In this document: in pieces, positions 14,953-21,512 of the stretch | Numbering within the stretch: position 1 is the stretch's first letter | Layout of the letters: every line of letters starts with the position of its first letter | Source of the DNA: WJKQ01 sp043810515 | GTDB taxonomy: Bacteria > Patescibacteriota > Gracilibacteria > UBA1369 > LOWO2-01-FULL-3 | Direction: 5' to 3' | NCBI GenBank assembly: GCA_043810515.1 | Contig: JBDRNZ010000002.1 | Coordinates: 1 to 30,818, forward strand | Length of the DNA stretch: 30,818 nucleotides | The notes under the pieces: generated by a model | What the model saw: the letters and a program-made list of their open reading frames with translations, nothing else | Database searches by the model: none | What the model was told of the DNA's origin: nothing | Translations under genes and position numbers: made by a program

Positions 14953-16206
14953 ATGGATTTTGAAATAATGAAACAACTCGGGATTGCGCTTGTTCTTTCG
15001 AGTCTTATCGGACTTGAGAGGGAACAGAAATATCAGCGTTACGGATATGAGGCTTTTGGTGGAATCAGGACGATGCCGCTGGTTGGTATGCTTGGCGCTT
15101 TGGCCTATATGCTTTCAAAATATTCAGTATGGATTTTTGTAGTGATGACTGTGGGTTTTCTTGCGCTTCTTGTGGTGTCTTATTATATGGGTGTGCGAAG
15201 CTCGAAGACTCCCGGTGCGACTACGGAGGTTGCGACTATGATGGTTTATATAGTCGGAATACTTAGCGCGACCGGGCAGATATTGCTTGCGACTTCCGTT
15301 GCGCTGGCAGTTCTTCTTATTCTGCATTCCAAAGATACTTTGCATAGATGGGCCGGACATCTCAAAAACAGGGAGCTTGTTTCGACGATTCAGTTCGCGA
15401 TTATTGCCTTTGTGGTTTTGCCGATGCTGCCGAATGAATATTACGGACCTTACGGATTTTTCAATCCTTACGTGGTCTGGCTGATGGTTGTTTTTATTTC
15501 GGGCATTTCATTTTTGAGCTATATAGCCATAAAACTTTTTGGTGCGAGAAAGGGGATCGGGCTGACTGGATTTCTTGCCGGACTTATTTCGAGCACCGCT
15601 TTGGCTTTGAGTTTTTCGAGTCAGAGCAAGAAAAATAAAAATGTTGTGAATCCTTATGTTGTGGCGGTGGTTGTTGCCAGCAGCGCGATGTTTTTCAGGA
15701 TTCTCTTGGAAGTGGCGGTTTTGAATATTGCCATTCTTAAATACGTTCTGGTTCCGATGGTTTCAATGGGGGTTGTTGGAATTATCTGTGCCGTGATTTT
15801 TTGGGTTAAAAAAGAAAAACCGTCAGGCAAGGTTAGTGGAAAACTTAAGGAATTGAAAAGTCCTTTCAGTCTGTGGCCGGCGGTGAAATTTGGAATTTTT
15901 TTCGCGGTGATTTTGTTTTTCGTGAATTTTGGGAAGGCGATGATGGGAAACAGCGGAATATATATTACCAGTATTGTTTCCGGATTTGCTGACGTGGACG
16001 CGATAACTGTTTCCATGGCAAATATTTCCAAAAACGGACTTCCGGCTAGCGTCGCGGTGAATGCCATTACTCTGGCTGCTATGACAAATACTCTTATTAA
16101 AGGTTTTTTGTTTGTAATTTTTGGCAGTAGAAAAGTTTCTTTGCGAATTGCAGGGGTTTTCCTACTTATGCTTGCTGCCGGCGGAATTTCGCTTGTCTTT
16201 GTCTGA
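14953..16206 (+). CDS. MgtC/SapB-type membrane protein with DUF4010 domain
   Basis: A 417-residue polytopic inner-membrane protein. The N-terminal 140 residues follow the MgtC/SapB pattern: GLERE near residue 25 (SSLIGLEREQKYQRYG), GGIRTMPLVGMLGAL, then several helices. The second half matches DUF4010, with GFLAGLISSTALALSFSSQS, a basic loop, and FADVDAITVSMA close to the end, the most conserved phrase of that domain. There are about 12 helices. The substrate is unknown; relatives are loosely linked to magnesium homeostasis or acid stress, but this is not established for the two-domain form. The start at 14953 is chosen because an extended -10 lies directly before it; a GTG or ATG at 14914 would put the promoter in the coding region. 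Confidence 0.9.
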   Translation: MDFEIMKQLGIALVLSSLIGLEREQKYQRYGYEAFGGIRTMPLVGMLGALAYMLSKYSVWIFVVMTVGFLALLVVSYYMGVRSSKTPGATTEVATMMVYIVGILSATGQILLATSVALAVLLILHSKDTLHRWAGHLKNRELVSTIQFAIIAFVVLPMLPNEYYGPYGFFNPYVVWLMVVFISGISFLSYIAIKLFGARKGIGLTGFLAGLISSTALALSFSSQSKKNKNVVNPYVVAVVVASSAMFFRILLEVAVLNIAILKYVLVPMVSMGVVGIICAVIFWVKKEKPSGKVSGKLKELKSPFSLWPAVKFGIFFAVILFFVNFGKAMMGNSGIYITSIVSGFADVDAITVSMANISKNGLPASVAVNAITLAAMTNTLIKGFLFVIFGSRKVSLRIAGVFLLMLAAGGISLVFV

Positions 16207-16221
16207 TTGTTGGGATAAAGT
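16193..16221 (+). promoter_or_regulatory. Predicted promoter of the SLH protease (leaderless geometry)
   Basis: TTGTCT at 16193-16198, 17-bp spacer, TAAAGT at 16216-16221, then 7 bases to the ATG at 16229. The -35 lies inside the last codons of the MgtC/DUF4010 gene. Confidence 0.5.
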
Positions 16222-16228
16222 TTTTTCC

Positions 16229-18625
16229 ATGAGAAAGATTCTTTTTATCCTGGCGGGTGTTTTAGTTTTCTGTGGAACCGCTTTTGCTGGAACGATTTAT
16301 CTTCCCACATCATCAAGCAGCCAATATCTTCCGACCGTAAAAATATTCTCATATTCACTTTCGTATGATGGAAGTCTTATTGGCGAAGGTTACGGTTCCG
16401 GAACGCTTATCGATTCGAGCGGAATTATTCTTACAAATAATCATGTTGTTGAAAATTATTTTGATTCGTCCGCGTCTTATGATGCTTTTCAGATTTGTCT
16501 TACGAAGAGCAATAACGTAAGAGAGCCAGTCTGCGAGTTCACGGCTTCTCTTGTTGCGAGGGATGCAGATCGGGACATTGCCATCTTAAAAATGGATCCA
16601 AAGGATGTTCGTGGAAATAGTGTGTCTTTTAATTTTTATCTGCCATATACGAATAGTGGCAATTATGAAGTGGGCGAGAAAGTTACGGTGATTGGTTATC
16701 CTGACACCGGGGGTAGTACGATTACTTATACCAGCGGTCTTATAAGCGGATTTTTGAATGAAGGAGGTGTTAATTATATAAAAACGGATGCGGATATTTC
16801 TTTTGGAAATTCGGGAGGTACCGCTGTAAGCGAGGGCGGGAATTTTATAGGTATTCCGTCTTATATTGTGGGAAGTTATTCCGCGGAGGTGCTCGGTTAT
16901 CTTTTTCCGGTCGAAGACGCTGTTTCGTGGATTGCGCAGAATAAGGGAAAAACTCCCGTGAAAAACGAAGTTGCCGAGGCGGGTCTTAAAAGTTCTATCG
17001 TTGCGAATATAAACGCAAATGAGAAAGGCTATTATCAAAATGATTATCCTCCATACAAAATATCTCTGACGAGTGGATGGAAGTTTGGAAATAATCTTGA
17101 GAGCACTTTTGACAGTAGTGGCGGTTATGGATCTTACGGAGGAAGCGAGTCGGTAACTATTTATCCTGCCGATTCCTCGGACCTCTCCCAGCTTTATATA
17201 AATATTTCTGTCTCCGATTATGCTTACAATGTTACGCTGGATGATGTCGAATTTACCCTGGATTCGTATCTGGAGGATAGCTACGGTGGATTTTATGGCG
17301 AATCTGCGCCTTCCCATGAGAGAGTTTACTTCAACGATTATAATGTGGTTAAGGAAACGTATTCCTATTACGACTGGACGTATGAACAAAATCTGAACTT
17401 TGTGACTTATTACCTCCCTTACGGCGATAAGGTTATAAATGTTTTTTACAGTTATTCCGATGGCGAGGAAGGACGTTTGCCTGAAGCTAATAAGATTCTC
17501 GATACCTTTAATGTTGATATGTCAAAAGTCCAATCCGGTGTTGTGAAAGCTGTTGACAGTTCGTACCCTAAAATTCGCGTGGAAAATCCGCTGAGCAATG
17601 TTTATCTTTCCGATGATAGTTACGATTATGGTGGTGATCATTATTTCAGCGCGTCATTCGGCAAAAAGAGAGATTTTAATTTTTACATCTCTATTTATTC
17701 CAATTATTACTGGGACGGTACGTACAAAGGTGATTTTAAGGGATTTCAGGATTCCACTGTCACTGATGCCAAGGAAATATATGACATTATTTCTTCGGGA
17801 GAACTGAAAATCGATGGGCATGACGGATTTTATTATACCGATGAATATGACGATGGGTACGGCAGTACGAGTTTTTATACAACTATTTATATAGATAATG
17901 ATGACGATACGTATTTTACCGTTTATTATTCCGGAGATTCAGAGTCGTACAGCGGCAATATGGCGGTTTTTAGAACAATTCTCAAAAATATAAAACTTGA
18001 TAACAGCGGCAACGGACGGTATCTGCTTCCTAGTTTTCTGGGAAGTTATTCTTCCGGTGGAGTTTTGAATGATATAAGAAATTATGTTTACGAAGATGAT
18101 ATCAAGGCGCTTTCCAAAGGCGGGGCTTTTGGTAGCGCAACGCCTGCGAATTTTAATCCTGCCGGTCCAATGACGAGAAAAGATTTTGTTTTATGGACAA
18201 TGAAAGGCTTAAGCGGAAACGTGGCCGGTGAATTTGAGGTATTTAAGGATGGTTATACGGGATGCAGTTCAAACTGTTTTTCAGATGTTGATTATAATTC
18301 TGATGATGCGGTATATATGGAATTCGCAAAAAGCAAGGGAGCTATCGGGGCGTTAGGTTCTTCCGGAAGGCCGTATTTTTCTCCGGATGCACAAATTTCG
18401 CTTGTTGCGGCGCTGAAAATTGTTTTTGAAATTTACGATTATGATATATGGGAAGCTCCTTCGTTTATACCCTGGTATATTCCATATGTTCAGCTTGGGT
18501 ACAAGTACGGCATTATCCCTTACGGTGTCAACGACGTAAATTATCTTCTGACGAGGGGGGAAGCGGCGCATGTCATAAATAGCGGTGCGTCCGGGTTGTC
18601 TTCATATAGCGACTACTGGTATTAA
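16229..18625 (+). CDS. Secreted HtrA-like serine protease with C-terminal SLH domains
   Basis: A 798-residue exported protein. It has a signal peptide (ending TAFAG near residue 21), then a trypsin-like S1C protease domain at about 35-260 with a complete triad: H72 (TNNHVV), D116 (RDIAILK) and S195 (FGNSGGT). No PDZ domain follows. Instead there are two Tyr- and Ser-rich beta units (about 270-455 and 460-600) that look like PsbP-type modules, and a C-terminal region (about 625-795) with SLH phrases: PAGPMTRKDFVLW, FSDVDYNSDDAVYMEFAKSKGAIGA, YLLTRGEAAHVI. SLH domains attach proteins to cell-wall polymers, so this is probably a surface-bound quality-control or processing protease. The start at 16229 gives a proper signal peptide; the frame extends 36 codons further upstream without one. 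Confidence 0.93.
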   Translation: MRKILFILAGVLVFCGTAFAGTIYLPTSSSSQYLPTVKIFSYSLSYDGSLIGEGYGSGTLIDSSGIILTNNHVVENYFDSSASYDAFQICLTKSNNVREPVCEFTASLVARDADRDIAILKMDPKDVRGNSVSFNFYLPYTNSGNYEVGEKVTVIGYPDTGGSTITYTSGLISGFLNEGGVNYIKTDADISFGNSGGTAVSEGGNFIGIPSYIVGSYSAEVLGYLFPVEDAVSWIAQNKGKTPVKNEVAEAGLKSSIVANINANEKGYYQNDYPPYKISLTSGWKFGNNLESTFDSSGGYGSYGGSESVTIYPADSSDLSQLYINISVSDYAYNVTLDDVEFTLDSYLEDSYGGFYGESAPSHERVYFNDYNVVKETYSYYDWTYEQNLNFVTYYLPYGDKVINVFYSYSDGEEGRLPEANKILDTFNVDMSKVQSGVVKAVDSSYPKIRVENPLSNVYLSDDSYDYGGDHYFSASFGKKRDFNFYISIYSNYYWDGTYKGDFKGFQDSTVTDAKEIYDIISSGELKIDGHDGFYYTDEYDDGYGSTSFYTTIYIDNDDDTYFTVYYSGDSESYSGNMAVFRTILKNIKLDNSGNGRYLLPSFLGSYSSGGVLNDIRNYVYEDDIKALSKGGAFGSATPANFNPAGPMTRKDFVLWTMKGLSGNVAGEFEVFKDGYTGCSSNCFSDVDYNSDDAVYMEFAKSKGAIGALGSSGRPYFSPDAQISLVAALKIVFEIYDYDIWEAPSFIPWYIPYVQLGYKYGIIPYGVNDVNYLLTRGEAAHVINSGASGLSSYSDYWY

Positions 18626-18675
18626 ATGGTTGCCGGGTTAGCTGACGGCGAAATGTTTTGGGCGTGTGCGCAAGT

Positions 18676-18714
18676 AAAACCTTGCTGTAGGATCTTTCTA
18701 CAACAAGAGGTTTT
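18676..18714 (+). terminator. Imperfect hairpin between the protease gene and glnA
   Basis: AAAACCTTGCTGTAG (18676-18690) pairs with CTACAACAAGAGGTTTT (18698-18714), with one 2-base bulge and one mismatch; the loop is 7 bases. The A-run and T-run at the stem ends suit a terminator usable from either side, and it lies about 50 bp after the protease stop. A regulatory leader for glnA is the alternative. In the rest of the 234-bp gap I see only a second small hairpin (CTGTA...TACAG, 18758-18774) and no ORF. Confidence 0.5.
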
Positions 18715-18859
18715 CGTCGTTTTGAAGTCTGTTGCTTAAGTCCGTGATGATGTTTTCTGTAATTTTCTACAGTCGGTTTTTGGAGAGGATTTACCCCTTG
18801 ATTAGCACCGGTGAAGTTGTGTTTACTTAGGCCTGAATTATTTTTTAAATAAAAAAGAT

Positions 18860-20410
18860 ATGTCCAAGGGAATCATGTCCAATGTTGCGGCGGTTGAAGA
18901 GAGTGTGTCTTTGCGCGGGAAAATTCAGGGGCGCGAGCGCGATTATGATGACATCCTGAAAAAAGGGCAGGAGCATCTTCTCGATTTGTCATATATCGAA
19001 CTTGAAGAAAAAAATCTTGAAGTGAAGCATAAGAGGACTATGGGTGTTACGAGCGGAAGTTTGCGTGAAGAATTTTTAAAATATCTTGCGGACGAAAAGG
19101 GGATTAAGGCGGTGACGGTGTGTTTCTCGGATCTTGAAGGGAGACTGCACACGCTCGATTACGATAAGAAGCATCTTATAAGCTGCGAGGACAATCTTAC
19201 GTTTGACGGCTCTTCCATAAAAGGATTTACGATGCAGGCGGAATCCGATCTGAGGCTAAAGGTGGACTGGACGACTTTCAGATGGGTTCCGGCGGATCTT
19301 TTCGGGCCGGGGAAGGTTTTGGTTTTTGCGAATGTGTGCGATAAGGACAGCAGTCTTTATGTTTCAGATTTCAGGTCCGGTTTGTATAGACTTTGTGATG
19401 AACTTAAAAGTGAGTGTGGCATAACCGTAAATATTGCTCCCGAGATTGAAGGGTTTTTGTTCAGAGGGTTTAAGGCGGAGCAGAATTTTGATGAAAAAGT
19501 AGGATTTGAATTGGCGACTATGAGCGGCTATTTCAGCTCTCTGCCCCATGACACGCTCAGGCTTTTTATTGATAAATTTGCGGAGGTTCAGAGGGCTCTA
19601 GGTTTTGAAAATGAAAAAGATCACCCAGAGGTTGCGCCGGCGCAGTTTGAGCTCAACTTCAAATATTCAACAGCTCTGGACGCGGCTGATCAGATTCAGC
19701 TTTATAAGCTTCTTGCGAGGCAGGTCGCGATGTCGATGGGGCTGACTGCTTCTTTTCTGCCAAAACCGGTGCAAGGGCTAAACGGTAGCGGTATGCACAC
19801 GAACATTTCCATGAGTATTGATGGCAAAAATGCGTTTTATGATGCGGCCGGGGAAAATATGCTTTCGGAGATGGCGCGCAGATTTCTGACCGGAATTTTG
19901 TCTTACGCGAACGATCTGTGTCTTACGATGAACTCGAGTGTGAATTCCTACAGGCGTCTTGATCCCGCTTTTGAAGCTCCTAATGAGATTAAGGTGTCCG
20001 CGGTTGATCGTGGTTCGATGGTAAGAATTCCGCTTGGAAATGAAAACAGCGCCAGAATTGAAGTCCGCACGGTGGCTCCTGATTCAAATCCGTATTTGTA
20101 TACTTACGCTCTTCTGAAAGCGGGCTTGGCCGGAATCAACGCTTCTTCCGATGAATTTGAAAAAATGAAGGAAAGTGTTTACGGCGGGGAGGTCATGAAA
20201 CTTCCCGGCGATATTTATTCCGCTATTGAATGTTTTGGAAAAAGCGCGTTTATGGCTGAAATTCTGGGTGCGGAAAGCCATAAAAAATATGCGGCGCTCA
20301 AGGAAAAAGTGGCTGACAGAAGTCCGCGGGCGCTTGGCGGAAAGCTAAAATCAGGTGAGGTTTTGTATCATCATGAAGTTACAAACCAGCTGCTTTGGGC
20401 TGATTTTTAA
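18860..20410 (+). CDS. glnA: Glutamine synthetase, type I-like, with N-terminal extension
   Basis: Forms glutamine from glutamate, ammonia and ATP in the cytoplasm. The 516-residue protein carries the core motifs: beta-grasp start with VCFSDLEGRLH, FDGSSIKGF at about 115-123, PEVAPAQFELNF, the substrate loop NGSGMHTN near 308, RIPLGNENSARIEVR ending at R403, and NPYLYTYALLKAG. About 65 residues precede the point where a typical GSI begins; this segment is charged and helical (REEFLKYLADEKG is already the normal start). The NLYDLP adenylylation segment of enterobacterial GSI is absent, so this is not an AMP-regulated form. The C-terminal 100 residues diverge. The ATG at 18860 gives the longest frame; ATG at 18875 is possible. 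Confidence 0.93.
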   Translation: MSKGIMSNVAAVEESVSLRGKIQGRERDYDDILKKGQEHLLDLSYIELEEKNLEVKHKRTMGVTSGSLREEFLKYLADEKGIKAVTVCFSDLEGRLHTLDYDKKHLISCEDNLTFDGSSIKGFTMQAESDLRLKVDWTTFRWVPADLFGPGKVLVFANVCDKDSSLYVSDFRSGLYRLCDELKSECGITVNIAPEIEGFLFRGFKAEQNFDEKVGFELATMSGYFSSLPHDTLRLFIDKFAEVQRALGFENEKDHPEVAPAQFELNFKYSTALDAADQIQLYKLLARQVAMSMGLTASFLPKPVQGLNGSGMHTNISMSIDGKNAFYDAAGENMLSEMARRFLTGILSYANDLCLTMNSSVNSYRRLDPAFEAPNEIKVSAVDRGSMVRIPLGNENSARIEVRTVAPDSNPYLYTYALLKAGLAGINASSDEFEKMKESVYGGEVMKLPGDIYSAIECFGKSAFMAEILGAESHKKYAALKEKVADRSPRALGGKLKSGEVLYHHEVTNQLLWADF

Positions 20411-20466
20411 AGCCGGATGTGGTATTTTTGGAATGTTTTTGTTATTGTTTTGTAACTTTTGCAGTT

Positions 20467-21018
20467 ATGACTTTACTTGAATCCAAAAATGTGACCTTGG
20501 GCAGCAGCGCGAGTGATTTCTCTTTGCAGGGCGTTGATGACAAGAGTTATTTACTGGCTGATTTTGATGAATATGCGGTTATTGTTATTGTTTTTATGTG
20601 CAATCATTGTCCGTATGTTCAGGCGGTTTGGAAGCGGCTTGTCGGTCTTCAGGAGAGGTTTTTGGATAGGGGAGTCAGGTTTGTCGGAATCAATCCTAAT
20701 TTTCACCCTGATTATCCTGAAGAAACGATGGAAAATATGAAAAAGTATCATGACAGCTATAATATGAATTTTCCTTATCTGCTCGACGAATCTCAGGAAG
20801 TTGCAAAGGCATATGGTGCGGTGTGTACGCCGGATATTTTTGTTTATGATGAATCGCGCGAACTTGCCTATCACGGCCGGATTGACGATAGCTGGAAGGA
20901 TGAAAGCAACGTTTCGAAGCAGGATCTTGCGGATGCACTTGAGAGGCTTTTGGCAGGCGAAAATCCCGATGCGGATCAGAAACCTTCAACGGGATGTTCG
21001 ATAAAGTGGAGGGAGTAG
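20467..21018 (+). CDS. Thioredoxin-fold peroxiredoxin-like protein (PRX_like1 type)
   Basis: A 183-residue soluble protein of the AhpC/TSA-thioredoxin superfamily. The active-site region is FMCNHCPYVQAV (C45 and C48), followed by GINPNFHPDYPEETMENM, FPYLLDESQEVAKAYGAVCTPDIFVYD with a third Cys, YHGRIDDSW, and the C-terminal TGCSIKWR phrase. These together are characteristic of the PRX_like1 subgroup, probably thiol oxidoreductases; the substrate is unknown. The start at 20467 is chosen because it begins just before the conserved N-terminal strand; the 16 codons upstream are unlike the family. It follows glnA by 56 bp and may share its transcript. Confidence 0.93.
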   Translation: MTLLESKNVTLGSSASDFSLQGVDDKSYLLADFDEYAVIVIVFMCNHCPYVQAVWKRLVGLQERFLDRGVRFVGINPNFHPDYPEETMENMKKYHDSYNMNFPYLLDESQEVAKAYGAVCTPDIFVYDESRELAYHGRIDDSWKDESNVSKQDLADALERLLAGENPDADQKPSTGCSIKWRE

Positions 21019-21027
21019 AGGTACGTG

Positions 21028-21056
21028 TTGACAATTTGTACGTATAGTGTTTAACT
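21028..21056 (+). promoter_or_regulatory. Possible promoter of the 21078 lipoprotein, with flanking TACGT repeats
   Basis: TTGACA at 21028-21033 and, 17 bp later, TTAACT at 21051-21056 with extended TGt. The -10 is poor. TACGT (21022-21026) and ACGTA (21040-21044) form an inverted repeat around the -35, which could be an operator. Confidence 0.4.
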
Positions 21057-21077
21057 ACGTTCTTTTGTTGAATATTT

Positions 21078-21512
21078 ATGTTTAAAAAAATTGCGACAGT
21101 TTTGGTTTTGATGATTCTGTCCGGGCTGATTATTGTCGGCTGCGGCGGTGATTCGACAGCAAAAAGGACCGCCCTGTACAAAAAGATTTACAGGGTGAAG
21201 CCTTCAAAGGTTATTGAAACGGGGTTTGCTCTTGATGATGCGCTTATTGTTATTTCCACGCCTGCGTCTTCAGGGATCTGTGTTCCGGGATATTGCGAAA
21301 GGGACGAGAGATTTCTGGCAAGTGTTGATTTTAGTCGTCAGAGTGGTGGAGTTGTTTCTTATAATAAGAACGAGTGCTCGCCGGGCGAATATGACCGTGC
21401 TTTCGGAGTGAAATGGTGTCCGAAGCAGGGATATCTTGAAAGTGTGCAGACCGATGATGGTCTTCCGAAGGAAGGCTATATTGAGGCTCTGGGGATAACC
21501 GGCCGTTTTTAA
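21078..21512 (+). CDS. Small predicted lipoprotein, unrecognised
   Basis: A 144-residue exported protein. The signal peptide MFKKIATVLVLMILSGLIIVGC ends in a good lipobox (IVGC, Cys22). The mature part has four further cysteines (SGICVPGYCERD, NECSPG, KWCPKQG), which could form disulfides outside the cell. It has no membrane segment beyond the signal. No family is recognised. It is convergent with the large SLH protein, whose stop codon it overlaps by 4 bp. Confidence 0.82.
   Translation: MFKKIATVLVLMILSGLIIVGCGGDSTAKRTALYKKIYRVKPSKVIETGFALDDALIVISTPASSGICVPGYCERDERFLASVDFSRQSGGVVSYNKNECSPGEYDRAFGVKWCPKQGYLESVQTDDGLPKEGYIEALGITGRF

Noticed and set aside
16586..17389. A 267-codon minus-strand frame opposite the protease gene
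   Set aside because: It is an antisense shadow of the Tyr/Asp-rich coding region; no promoter or motif supports it.
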